Below the pieces are notes generated by a model, which ran no database searches, was not told the DNA's origin, and saw nothing but the letters and a program-made list of their open reading frames with translations. Position numbers and translations under genes: made by a program. A stretch of 64,000 nucleotides of DNA from Verrucomicrobiota bacterium (GTDB taxonomy: Bacteria > Verrucomicrobiota > Verrucomicrobiia > Opitutales > Opitutaceae): the NCBI GenBank assembly GCA_023457715.1, contig JAEWKR010000068.1, positions 21,969-85,968 on the forward strand, in the 5' to 3' direction. Shown piece by piece: positions 7,912 to 16,667 of the stretch. Positions within the stretch are counted from its first letter, which is position 1. Each line of letters starts with the position of its first letter.

Positions 7912-9627
7912 ATGTCCCTTTCCGCTTCACTTACCGACTCACCGGCGCCGCGGGTAGACCCCACGGCACGCACGTGCGAGACGACCGGTCTCAAGGTCTG
8001 CCTCGGCGCCGAAAAATTCATCAAGTTCAACGCCGTCTCGGCCGTCGTCTTCCTCCTGGTCGGCGGCGTCGCCGCCATCCTCCTGGCGATGACCCGCTGG
8101 CAGGCGGTCCACCTGCTGCGCGTCGACTGGTTCTATCGCATTCTCACGCTGCACGGCCTGAACATGCTGATCTTCTGGATCCTGTTCTTCGAGGTCGCCG
8201 TGTTGTACTTCGCGGTCACCGTGCCGCTCAACGCGCGCCTGTTCTCGCGCAAGGTGGCCTGGGCGAGCTTCGGCCAGATGATTGTCGGTGCGACGATGGT
8301 GAACTACATCATCCTCGACGGCAAAGCCGACGTCCTCCTCACGAGCTACCTGCCCCTGCTCGCGCACCCGGCCTTCTACCTCGGCATCATCCTGGTCGCG
8401 ACCGGCACGCTGACCGGCGTGTTCAATTTCTTCGCCACCCTGTACGTCGCCCGGAGGGACAGGACGTTTGCAGGTTCCCTGCCGCTGGTCACGTTCGGCG
8501 CCACGGCGGCGGCGATCATCGCGGTGGTCACGCTCCTGCACGGTGCGATCGTCATGATCCCCACCTTTACGTTTGCGATGGGGTGGACGGCTCAGCCCGA
8601 CCCGATGTGGTACCGCATGGTGTGGTGGGGCCTCGGCCATCAATCGCAGCAGGTCAATGTCTGCGCGATGGTCTCGATCTGGTACCTGATCGGCCATCTC
8701 ACGACCGGCGCGAAACCGGTCAACGAAGCGGTCTGCCGCACCGCGTTCCTGCTCTACATCCTGTTCATCAATCTCGCGTCGGCGCATCACCTGCTGGTGG
8801 ATCCGGCGGTCGGGTCGACCTGGAAGATCTGGAACACGTCCTACGCCATGTACCTGGCGGTGCTGGCGTCGATGATCCACGGGTTCACCGTTCCCGCCTC
8901 CGTGGAACTCGCCATGCGCGAAAAAGGGTACGTGAAGGGCCTCTTCGGCTGGGTGCTGGCGGCGCCGTGGCGCAACCCCGCGTTTTCGGGCGCCGTGCTT
9001 TCGGTGGTCATCTTCGGCTTCATCGGTGGCATCACCGGCGTCACGCTGGGCACGCAGCAGATCAACATCATCGCCCACAATACGCTGCGGATCACCGGAC
9101 ACTTCCACGCCACCGTCGTCGGCGGCACCTCGCTCGCCTTCATGGCGGTGACCTATTACGTGATTCCGCTGATCTTCCGCCGTGACTTCATCTGGCGGAA
9201 GGCGGCGCGGATCCAGCCCTGGCTGTTCGGCCTCGGCATCGTGCTCGTTTCCTTCGGCATGTCCTTCGCGGGCTCGATGGGCGTTCCGCGCCGCATCTAC
9301 GACATCGATCAATCGGGCGCATACGGCCCTGCGGCGCATCTGATGCTCGGCGTCATGGGCATCGGTGCCATCCTCGCCGTCACCGGCCTGTTTCTCTACG
9401 TCGTGCTCTGCGTCGGCACGGTGTTCTTCGGCCAGAAGACGGCCGGCCGGCCGATGACGGATTGGGGTGTCGCCCAGCCGCTCAGCGGCAGCCGCCCCGG
9501 CTCCCTGGATCACGACCACTGGGCGGTGAAGGGCACGATCGCGCTCACCACCGTCTTCCTCGCCTGCTTCGCCGTCTACTACTTCGCCAACTGGAAAGCC
9601 CTGGCCGACGTGTGGCCGGTGCGGTGA
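7912..9627 (+). CDS. Heme-copper reductase catalytic subunit I, probable eNOR-type NO reductase
   Basis: 571-aa polytopic catalytic subunit with about 13 helices. Visible ligands: His81 (low-spin heme, LHGLNMLIFW), His243 (CuB, WWGLGHQSQQVNV), His292-His293 (CuB, ASAHHLLVD), and His397 and His399 (high- and low-spin heme, RITGHFHATV). The HNTLRITGHFH segment is like B-type (ba3) oxidases. In oxygen reductases of the A and B types the residue four after the helix VI His is the cross-linked Tyr; here it is Gln247. From my knowledge of the superfamily, Tyr-to-Gln at this site marks the CuA-dependent eNOR group of nitric oxide reductases. The FNR-type promoter fits. I cannot exclude an unusual oxygen reductase that uses a Tyr elsewhere (Tyr282 in helix VII is one candidate). 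Confidence 0.85.
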   Translation: MSLSASLTDSPAPRVDPTARTCETTGLKVCLGAEKFIKFNAVSAVVFLLVGGVAAILLAMTRWQAVHLLRVDWFYRILTLHGLNMLIFWILFFEVAVLYFAVTVPLNARLFSRKVAWASFGQMIVGATMVNYIILDGKADVLLTSYLPLLAHPAFYLGIILVATGTLTGVFNFFATLYVARRDRTFAGSLPLVTFGATAAAIIAVVTLLHGAIVMIPTFTFAMGWTAQPDPMWYRMVWWGLGHQSQQVNVCAMVSIWYLIGHLTTGAKPVNEAVCRTAFLLYILFINLASAHHLLVDPAVGSTWKIWNTSYAMYLAVLASMIHGFTVPASVELAMREKGYVKGLFGWVLAAPWRNPAFSGAVLSVVIFGFIGGITGVTLGTQQINIIAHNTLRITGHFHATVVGGTSLAFMAVTYYVIPLIFRRDFIWRKAARIQPWLFGLGIVLVSFGMSFAGSMGVPRRIYDIDQSGAYGPAAHLMLGVMGIGAILAVTGLFLYVVLCVGTVFFGQKTAGRPMTDWGVAQPLSGSRPGSLDHDHWAVKGTIALTTVFLACFAVYYFANWKALADVWPVR

Positions 9628-9635
9628 GGCCGGGC

Positions 9636-9731
9636 ATTTATGATTTACGATTGATGATTTGTGATTGGTGACAACCGCCTGATCACCGAATCGCAATCAA
9701 ATCATAGATCATAAATCACAATTCATAAATG
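9636..9731. repeat. AT-rich word repeat with inverted organisation
   Basis: AT-rich words (ATGATTTACG, TGATTTGTGATT on the left; AATCATAGATCATAAATCAC on the right) arranged roughly as an inverted repeat around a GGTGACAACCGCCTGATCACC centre. The composition differs sharply from the GC-rich neighbours. The right end, CATAAATG, supplies the ATG of the SCO gene. Confidence 0.7.
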
Positions 9732-10658
9732 ATCCGATCCTTCTTCCTCTCCGCCAGCCTGCCGATCTTCCTGATCGGGGCGGCGGTCGTGTACGAGTCG
9801 TTCCTGCTGGCGCTGGTGTTCGCGCCTTCGGGGGGCGGGTGGTGGGGACGCTTTGCGGATGAGTTCCGCATCTGGTGCTTCTCGTACGACCCGCGCACGG
9901 GGGGGATGGAATGGGCCTCGGTGGGCATGATGCTGCTCGAGCCGCTGTTCGTGCTGGGCGCGGCCGTGCTCCTCTGGCGCAAGGCCCTGCCGGAGTGGTG
10001 CCGGCCCCGGGCCTGGGCCGGGCATTGGCGCTCGGCCATGGCCGGCGCCGCCGTCGCCGTCACGGCCAGCGCGAGCCTGCTGGCATTCGCCGGCCCGGAA
10101 GCCCGGGCGGAACTGCCGCCTTTTCCGGGCGAGCGGATCCGGACAGCGCTCGCCATTCCGGCCTACGCCTTCATCGACCAGGAAGGCCGGACCTTTTCCC
10201 TCGAGGATCTGCGCGGTCGGGTGGTGCTCGTCACCGGCGTCTACGCCGCCTGCGCGACCTCGTGTCCGCAGATCCTGGTCGACACGCGCCGGCTGCTCGA
10301 GGAGCTGCCGCCGGCGGTCCGGGAGCGGGTGAGCGTGGTGGCGTTGTCGCTCAATCCCGAGTACGAGAACACCGAGATCATGGCGGGCATGGCCCGGGCC
10401 TACGGCTTTGAGTATCCGGAGTTCCGGTATGTCAGCGGCGAGGTGCCGATGATGCGCGAGGCGCTCGAGCGGCTGCAGTTCGCCCGCGTGCGCAATCGCG
10501 ACACGGGGATCATCGAGCACGCCAACCTTCTTCTGGTCATCGACCCGGCGGGGACGATCGCGTACCGCTTCAACGCTGACCTGCGGCATGCCGGCTGGGT
10601 CCGCGAGGCCCTCCAGACCCTGGCGGTGGAAGCGGGAACCAACGCGCCCGACGCATGA
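9729..10658 (+). CDS. SCO1/SenC-family copper chaperone with N-terminal membrane extension
   Basis: 309-aa protein. The C-terminal thioredoxin-like SCO domain (about 140-300) carries Cys175-x3-Cys179 (CATSC) and His264 (IIEHANLLLV), the copper ligands needed to build CuA. The N-terminal 130 residues are unusual, with three hydrophobic segments (about 5-32, 62-83, 103-121), whereas most SCO proteins have one anchor. Gene order places it directly after subunit I, and it overlaps the cytochrome b gene by 4 bp (ATGA). It probably metallates the CuA centre of the subunit encoded at 7259. Its ATG lies at the end of an AT-rich repeat. Confidence 0.9.
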   Translation: MIRSFFLSASLPIFLIGAAVVYESFLLALVFAPSGGGWWGRFADEFRIWCFSYDPRTGGMEWASVGMMLLEPLFVLGAAVLLWRKALPEWCRPRAWAGHWRSAMAGAAVAVTASASLLAFAGPEARAELPPFPGERIRTALAIPAYAFIDQEGRTFSLEDLRGRVVLVTGVYAACATSCPQILVDTRRLLEELPPAVRERVSVVALSLNPEYENTEIMAGMARAYGFEYPEFRYVSGEVPMMREALERLQFARVRNRDTGIIEHANLLLVIDPAGTIAYRFNADLRHAGWVREALQTLAVEAGTNAPDA

Positions 10659-12220
10659 GCGTGCACGCTGCCAGTTCCGCCGCCCGCGAACCGGTTGCGG
10701 CCGGCGTCACCGCTCCGGCCGCGCCCGCCCCCGTGGCGCCGGCCTCCCCCGGTGCTCCGAAGCCGCCCGCTGCCGGCCCCACGCGTCGCGTCGCCCGGGG
10801 GCACCGCCTGCTGCTGGGGGCGGAACGGGCCCTCGCCGCCTGCGACCGCGGGCTTGGCCGATGGATTCCGCCGGAGTGGAATCCGTTCGTGCAGGCTGGC
10901 CAGGCCACGAATGCCGCGCTGCTCATTGCCGTGGTCAGCGGCGTCGCCATGCTGCTGTGGTACTCCCCGAGCCTGCAGTTCGCCTACTCGTCACTTGCCG
11001 GCGCGTCCGCGGGCACGGTCGGCGGGGTGGTGCGCGGCGTGCATCGGTACAGTGCCGACCTGATGATGCTTTTCCTCCTGGTGCACGCGGTCCGCGTCTT
11101 TGTCGTGCGGAAGTTCACGGGCGCCCGCTGGCTGCCGTGGGTCTCGGGCATCGGGCTCCTCGGCGTGGTGTGGTTCATCGGCTGGACGGGTTACTGGCTC
11201 GTCTGGGACCAGCCCGCGCAGCAGGTCGCGGTGACCTCGATGCGGTTGCTCGATGGGATTCCGATTTTCGGCGAACCGCTGGGTCGCCTGTACGTCAGCG
11301 ATCGCACCGTGCCGAGCCTCCTGTTCTTTGTCGTCTTCTTTCTGCACATGCTCCTGCCGCTGACGATCGCGGTGGGCCTGGCCATTCATCTTGCCCGCGT
11401 CGGCCGCGTCCGATTGATGCCGCCGCGCGGACTGACCGCACTGCTGTGTGGAGCGCTGGTGCTGGCCGCGATCCTCGCCCCTGCGCCGCTGGACCAGCCC
11501 GCGCAGATGGCGGTGAAGCCCGCGAGCCTCGTCGTCGACAGCTGGTACCTGTGGCCGCTCGCCCTGTCCCTGCGGCTGCAGGATGCCGGCTTGTGGCTCT
11601 CCCTGGCCGGTATTGTCGTGCTCGGTACGACCGTGCCCTGGTGGCTCTCGCGCCGCGCGCCGGCTCCGACCGGAGGGGCGGAGTCGACCGTCGCCAGAGG
11701 GGCGGGGCCCGTTGCGTCCGCGGCGGCCGTGGAACCCACCCGGTCCCCGCGGGTCGCGCTGGGCGTGCTCGCGGTTGTTCTCGTCGCGGTGGTGGTTTCC
11801 GTCGTGCCCAGCCTGGGACGGCTTTCCAACCCGGCTTCGCCCGAGCCGGAACTGGTCCTCTCCTTCAAGGTGCTGGCGGATCTGATACCGCAGGGCGCGG
11901 CGGCGGCTGTCGTCGACGAGAGCACCCCGGTGCACATGCGGGGCCGGGCCGTGGAGAAGCCGCGGCGGCACGAGGTCGTGGTGCAACTGACCGTCGGGGG
12001 GCAGACTTGGGAGCGCCGCTACGAGGCCAAGGGCATTTCGCACGACGGGCCGGCCATCGGGGAGTGGCGCGTGCCGCTCCAGCGCGGACCCCAAACCGTG
12101 GCGATCGATTTGCATCTGGGTCCCGGCCACACGCAACGGTGGCAGGGCGTGGTCACCGGGGAGGAGCGTCGTCTGCGCGTTATTACTTATGAAACCGCCG
12201 GCGGGTGGCTCGCGGAGTAA
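10655..12220 (+). CDS. Diheme cytochrome b (bc1/b6 type) with extra C-terminal domain
   Basis: 521-aa membrane protein. The N-terminal half has the four bis-His ligands of a cytochrome b: His130 and His144 in one helix, His231 and His245 in the other, each pair 14 residues apart. The first 50 residues are Ala/Pro-rich. The C-terminal third has further helices and a soluble tail of about 140 residues with no CXXCH, so no heme c. No Rieske or cytochrome c gene is adjacent, so this is not an ordinary bc1 operon. The 4-bp overlap with the SCO gene suggests it is a subunit or dedicated quinol-side electron donor of the reductase. That role is inference. Confidence 0.85.
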   Translation: MSVHAASSAAREPVAAGVTAPAAPAPVAPASPGAPKPPAAGPTRRVARGHRLLLGAERALAACDRGLGRWIPPEWNPFVQAGQATNAALLIAVVSGVAMLLWYSPSLQFAYSSLAGASAGTVGGVVRGVHRYSADLMMLFLLVHAVRVFVVRKFTGARWLPWVSGIGLLGVVWFIGWTGYWLVWDQPAQQVAVTSMRLLDGIPIFGEPLGRLYVSDRTVPSLLFFVVFFLHMLLPLTIAVGLAIHLARVGRVRLMPPRGLTALLCGALVLAAILAPAPLDQPAQMAVKPASLVVDSWYLWPLALSLRLQDAGLWLSLAGIVVLGTTVPWWLSRRAPAPTGGAESTVARGAGPVASAAAVEPTRSPRVALGVLAVVLVAVVVSVVPSLGRLSNPASPEPELVLSFKVLADLIPQGAAAAVVDESTPVHMRGRAVEKPRRHEVVVQLTVGGQTWERRYEAKGISHDGPAIGEWRVPLQRGPQTVAIDLHLGPGHTQRWQGVVTGEERRLRVITYETAGGWLAE

Positions 12221-12336
12221 GTTTCTCGGGTGGAGTCATTAGACAACCTCCCGGCCGCAATCACCCGCAGGATCGTCCGCAGGTTCGGGCAAGTAGGGGA
12301 AAAGTTTCGCCGTTCCCGACCGATTTAGGAGGCATC

Positions 12337-15300
12337 GTGGCTGGCGGCGTTGGCGCCGCGGGTACGAACACAGACGACCCGATGACCATCGGTTTCACCG
12401 AGCCTTCTCCAGTGTCGGCCGGGCGCTTGGCGTCCGAAGGCCGCTGCGCGGACCTCCCCCGCGGTAAACGGCGCCGTTGGCGGCGAACCGGCGGCTGGTC
12501 GCGCTGGGTGTTGCCGCTGCTCCTGGCTCTGGCCGGCGCCGCGCGTAGCGAGGCCGCGGATACTGCGCCCGCCGTCGCCGCGGGCGCCGATTCCCTCCCC
12601 ATCGCCCGCAGTTTCGCTCAGTTCTGGGAGCTCGGTCAGAAGGGAGCGACGGAATGCCGCATTCAGGCGCGAATGCATGTGCTGTGTTATTTTCCGCAGT
12701 GGCGGGTGCTGTGGGTGTGGTGGGACAACATGGTCCATTATCTCGATGGCGGCCCCGCCGCGCAGGCCTTGGTGGCGGGCGAATGGTACGACATCGACGG
12801 GTTCGGCATCGCCGGTCCGCAGACCATTCACTGGTCCAGGACCACGATCACGCGAGTCCCCGGGTTGCCGGGACCCGATTATCCGCGGGTGCAGGCGGGT
12901 TTCTCCAATGTCCTGGGCGCGACCGCCTCGACCGTGGAAATCGAGGGTCTGATCGACGACCAGACGGAGGTTGATCCGGCTCATCTGAAGCTGACCGTGG
13001 TGGTCGAAAACCAGGCCCTGGCGGTGTATCTCCCGCTGGGCCCCACCGAGCCCGTGCTGCAGCTGACCGGCGTGTACATGCGCGCGCGCGGTGTCCTGTC
13101 AGTGAAGCGCTCCACGGCGGAAGCGCGTCCGGAACTGGAGTTCTGGATTCCAGGTTCTAAGGCTTTGACCCAGCTCCGGCAGCTCGCGGACTCACCCGAG
13201 TTCGACCGGCCGGTGACGCTCATTGAAGCCCTGCGCTCCAAAGGCTCCATGGAGCGCGTGCTGGTGAGCGGAAAGGTGCACCGGCAGGATGCGGGCCGCT
13301 CGGTCACCGTGCGCGACTCGACGGGCCAGCTCAAGGTGCTGACGCCGCAGGTCGCGCGCTTCCGCGAGGGTGAGGAGGTGGAGGCCATTGGGTTCCCCGA
13401 AGTCGACTCCGTGAATCTGGCGCTGCGGGATGGCGTCGTCCGCCGGGCCGGTGCCCGCCGGGTCGAGGACACGTCGGTGCTGGAATTTCGCCTGGCCGAC
13501 CAGGTGCGCAACATCGCACCCGACGATCTGGAGCGGGGGCCGCAGGCGCGCATCAATGGCGTGATCACGTGGATCGCCCCGGACGATGACTATTTCTTCA
13601 TGGAGGATGCGAGTGGTGGTCTGCGTGTCCGAGGCTGGAAGGCGCTCGCCGACCGTCCCCTGCTGACGGCGACCGGGCTGACCATCAAGGGGATCGTGCA
13701 GGCGGGCGAGTACGTCCCGCATCTCCAGGCAACCGAGGTGCTCGGCGGTGACAACCTGAGTCTGCCCGATCCGCCCCGTATCACCTGGGAGCAGGCGATG
13801 ACGGGCGCCTTCCATGGCCGCTGGGTCGAGTTGGAAGGCATCGTCCGTGGGGTCTCGGCCACCCCTACGCAGTCAACGATGGAACTGACCGCGCTGAGCG
13901 GCGAATACCGCGCCACGGTGAGCGGGTGGGTTGCCCCCGAATTGGTGGGCTCCTACGTGCACCTGCGGGGGGTCTGCGAAGTCATCACCAACGCCCAGCA
14001 GCAATTGATCGGCATCCGGTTGCTCATTCCCGCGGCGGACCACATCCGGGTGGCTGAACCCGCGCCGGCCGATCCTTTTGCGATTCCGCGCGAATCGATT
14101 GGCAGTCTCCGCCGGTTTTCCTCCAACGCCACCCTCTATCGCCGGGTGCAGGTTGCCGCCACCGTGCTGCATCACCTGCGCGGCCAGGCGGTGTTCGTGC
14201 AGGACGGGGCCGACGTCCTGACCGTGCTCAGCCGTCAGCCGGAACCGCTGCGTTCCGGTGATCGGATTTCGATCGTCGGCATCCCCGGGCAGCAGGCGGG
14301 GCGGCTCATCATGCGCGAAGCCGTTTACCGGCGCGACAGTGGCGGGTCTCCTCCGGCTCCGGTGGAGATCGACAGCCACCGCGTCGTCGCCGAGCGGGAA
14401 GGTCAGCTGGTGCGGCTGGAAGGCACGTTGATCGATGCGGTCCGGACCCCTGAGCGCTTTCGCCTCCAGCTTCAGGCGGGTGGCATGTTGTTTAATGCGG
14501 CGCTGGCGGCGGACGATGGGATGCCCGCGGTGGAATATCAGGTTGGGTCGCAGCTGGCCCTGACGGGGGTCTATCGCCTCGAGCGTGACGAGTATCGGGA
14601 AGCCCGCGGTTTCCAGGTGCAGCTGCGCAGTCCGGCTGATATCGTGATCCTGGCGCAGCCGCCCTGGTGGACATCCGCCCGGGTGCTCTGGATTGCGGCA
14701 GTGCTGCTGACGATCGCCATCCTGACGGGTGGGTGGGGGTGGTCCGTGGCGCGGAAGAACAGCCAGCTGAAACTGGCGCAGTTGAAGCTCGAGCGCGCCA
14801 ATGCCGAACTGGAGAATCGGGTGGAGCAGCGCACGAAGGCCCTGCGCCAGGAGATCGAGCAGCGCCGGGCGTCCGAAGCGTCGCGCGAGGCACTGCACCG
14901 CGAACTTCTCGAGACGTCACGCCGCGCCGGCATGGCCGAAGTGGCCACCGGGGTGCTGCACAACGTCGGCAACGTGCTCAACAGCGTGAACATTTCCGCG
15001 ACCCTCGCGTCCGATCTGGTGGTGCGCTCCAAGTGTGAAAAGCTCGGCCTCGTGGTGGATCTGCTGGCCCGGCACCGCGACGCGTTGCCGGCGTTTTTCG
15101 CCAGCGATCCCCGGGCGCAGAAGGTCCCCGAGTATCTTTCGGCGCTGCACCAGCAGCTGCGCGCCGAGCAGGAAGAGGTCGTGAAGGAACTCTCGGCGCT
15201 TTCGCGGAATGTGGATCACATCAAGCAGATCGTCTCGATGCAGCAGTCCTACGCCAAGGTCGCCGGCGTGCTCGAAAAGGTCCCCCTCCAGGAGGTGGTC

Positions 15301-15759
15301 GAGGATGCGCTGCGGATGAACAGCGAGTCGCTGGCCCGGCATGGCCTGGTGCTGGCGAAGGAATTCGAGGCGAATCCCGTCATCGAGGTCGAGCGGCACA
15401 AGGTGCTCCAGATTCTAATCAACCTCATCAGCAATGCGAAGAACGCCTGTGAGGATCGGGGCGGCACCGATGGTCGGATTACGATCCGGATCCGTGAGGA
15501 GGGTGGGCGCGCGCTCGTGCAGGTGATCGACAACGGCGTCGGAATCCCGGCCGAGAACCTCACCCGGATCTTCTCGCACGGCTTCACCACCCGGAAGACC
15601 GGCCATGGGTTCGGGCTCCACAGTGGCGCGATCGCGGCCCGGGACTTGGGCGGCTTGTTGCAGGTGCACAGCGAAGGGGAGGGCCGTGGGGCGACGTTTA
15701 CGCTCGAACTGCCCATCCTCAAGGCCATCCCGGCTGCCGCGGCAGTCGTGACGACCTAG
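12337..15759 (+). CDS. Sensor histidine kinase with tandem OB-fold-like periplasmic region
   Basis: About 1140 aa, an orphan kinase. A hydrophobic leader (WVLPLLLALAGAARS) is followed by some 730 residues containing repeated beta-rich modules with phrases such as VSGKVHRQDAG, INGVITWIAP and LEGIVRGVS, which resemble OB-fold repeats. One transmembrane helix lies at about 780-805, then a coiled coil, and a phospho-acceptor domain with VLHNVGNVLNSV (His about 875). HATPase motifs are NLISNAKNAC, DNGVGI and GHGFGLH. I chose the GTG at 12337 because TTAGGAGG stands just before it; an ATG at 12382 is possible. No receiver gene is adjacent. It follows the reductase operon by about 115 bp, so a link to respiration is possible but unproven. 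Confidence 0.85.
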   Translation: MAGGVGAAGTNTDDPMTIGFTEPSPVSAGRLASEGRCADLPRGKRRRWRRTGGWSRWVLPLLLALAGAARSEAADTAPAVAAGADSLPIARSFAQFWELGQKGATECRIQARMHVLCYFPQWRVLWVWWDNMVHYLDGGPAAQALVAGEWYDIDGFGIAGPQTIHWSRTTITRVPGLPGPDYPRVQAGFSNVLGATASTVEIEGLIDDQTEVDPAHLKLTVVVENQALAVYLPLGPTEPVLQLTGVYMRARGVLSVKRSTAEARPELEFWIPGSKALTQLRQLADSPEFDRPVTLIEALRSKGSMERVLVSGKVHRQDAGRSVTVRDSTGQLKVLTPQVARFREGEEVEAIGFPEVDSVNLALRDGVVRRAGARRVEDTSVLEFRLADQVRNIAPDDLERGPQARINGVITWIAPDDDYFFMEDASGGLRVRGWKALADRPLLTATGLTIKGIVQAGEYVPHLQATEVLGGDNLSLPDPPRITWEQAMTGAFHGRWVELEGIVRGVSATPTQSTMELTALSGEYRATVSGWVAPELVGSYVHLRGVCEVITNAQQQLIGIRLLIPAADHIRVAEPAPADPFAIPRESIGSLRRFSSNATLYRRVQVAATVLHHLRGQAVFVQDGADVLTVLSRQPEPLRSGDRISIVGIPGQQAGRLIMREAVYRRDSGGSPPAPVEIDSHRVVAEREGQLVRLEGTLIDAVRTPERFRLQLQAGGMLFNAALAADDGMPAVEYQVGSQLALTGVYRLERDEYREARGFQVQLRSPADIVILAQPPWWTSARVLWIAAVLLTIAILTGGWGWSVARKNSQLKLAQLKLERANAELENRVEQRTKALRQEIEQRRASEASREALHRELLETSRRAGMAEVATGVLHNVGNVLNSVNISATLASDLVVRSKCEKLGLVVDLLARHRDALPAFFASDPRAQKVPEYLSALHQQLRAEQEEVVKELSALSRNVDHIKQIVSMQQSYAKVAGVLEKVPLQEVVEDALRMNSESLARHGLVLAKEFEANPVIEVERHKVLQILINLISNAKNACEDRGGTDGRITIRIREEGGRALVQVIDNGVGIPAENLTRIFSHGFTTRKTGHGFGLHSGAIAARDLGGLLQVHSEGEGRGATFTLELPILKAIPAAAAVVTT

Positions 15760-15831
15760 AGGGCCGGGGCACGCCGACTGGCGGCTTTGCTCTTGATCGC
15801 CTTGCCGGCGGCGCGGAAGACTTGCCGCACC

Positions 15832-16515
15832 ATGGCCCGTTTCACCCGCCTGCAGGTCCTCAACGCGATCTACGACATCAGCGTCGTCCCGGTCTTCTAC
15901 CATCCGGACGTCGAAACCGCCCGTAACGTCGTCGCCGCCGTGAGCCGGGGGGGCTGCAAGCTGGTCGAGTTTGTGAACCGCGGCGACCACGCGTTCGAGG
16001 TCTTCTCCGAGCTCGACCGTCACTTCGCCAAGGCGGATCCGTCGCTCATCCTGGGGGTCGGCTCGATCGTGGATCCCTACACCGCCGCCCTATATATCAA
16101 TTGTGGGGCCAACTTCGTGGTCGGGCCGTCGCTCAACGAAGAGGTCGCGAAATTGTGCAATCGGCGCGCGATCCCGTACTCGCCGGGTTGCGGCAGCGCG
16201 ACGGAGATCTCCGATGCGCAGGAGCTCGGCTGCGAAATCGTGAAGGTGTTTCCCGGCAAGGAAGTCGGCGGACCCAATTTCGTTAAGTCGGTGATGGGGC
16301 CGATGCCGTGGACGCGCGTGATGCCCACGGGCGGCGTTGAAGCGACGGAGGAGTCGCTCACGGCCTGGCTCAGCGCCGGGGTGGCCGCGATGGGCCTGGG
16401 CAGCAATCTGATCACGAAGGAAATGATTGCCGCGAAGGATTGGGCCGCGGTGGAGGCGAAAGTCCGCGAGACCGTCGACCGCGTGAAGGCGATCAAGGCG
16501 AAGCTGGGCCGCTAG
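15832..16515 (+). CDS. eda: KDPG/KHG aldolase (2-dehydro-3-deoxy-phosphogluconate aldolase)
   Basis: 227-aa class I aldolase of the Eda family, which cleaves 2-keto-3-deoxy-6-phosphogluconate to pyruvate and glyceraldehyde-3-phosphate (or 4-hydroxy-2-oxoglutarate to pyruvate and glyoxylate). Expected catalytic residues are Glu46 in KLVEFVNRG and the Schiff-base Lys138 in EIVKVFPG. The C-terminal MPTGGV phosphate-binding loop is present. The ATG at 15832 begins MARFTRLQVL; an upstream in-frame TTG at 15787 adds 15 residues without support. It stands alone, flanked downstream by a palindromic repeat element. Confidence 0.92.
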   Translation: MARFTRLQVLNAIYDISVVPVFYHPDVETARNVVAAVSRGGCKLVEFVNRGDHAFEVFSELDRHFAKADPSLILGVGSIVDPYTAALYINCGANFVVGPSLNEEVAKLCNRRAIPYSPGCGSATEISDAQELGCEIVKVFPGKEVGGPNFVKSVMGPMPWTRVMPTGGVEATEESLTAWLSAGVAAMGLGSNLITKEMIAAKDWAAVEAKVRETVDRVKAIKAKLGR

Positions 16516-16523
16516 ACGGCAGA

Positions 16524-16667
16524 ATTTCAGATTTCAAATTTCAGATTTCAGATAAATGTCTAAGTCTCTCGGAGCTCGGACGTGAGAGGCGTGAAGCCGC
16601 TCGCGATCGTGTGAGCGCCTGCGAGTGGGCCCCGCCAATCTGAAATCTGAAATTTGAAATCTGAAAT
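16524..16667. repeat. MITE-like element with perfect 28-bp inverted word repeats
   Basis: The left arm (16524-16551) and right arm (16640-16667) are exact reverse complements over 28 bp, built from ATTTCAG/ATTTCAA words. They enclose a GC-rich core of 88 nt with no reading frame. The right arm runs into the annotated N-terminus of the DUF983 gene. Confidence 0.85.

Noticed and set aside
7912..9627. Plain aa3 or cbb3 cytochrome c oxidase
   Set aside because: It lacks the helix VI Tyr of A/B types. The cbb3-type helix VII Tyr is not at the expected offset, and the CuA subunit rules out cbb3 (CcoO/CcoP absent).
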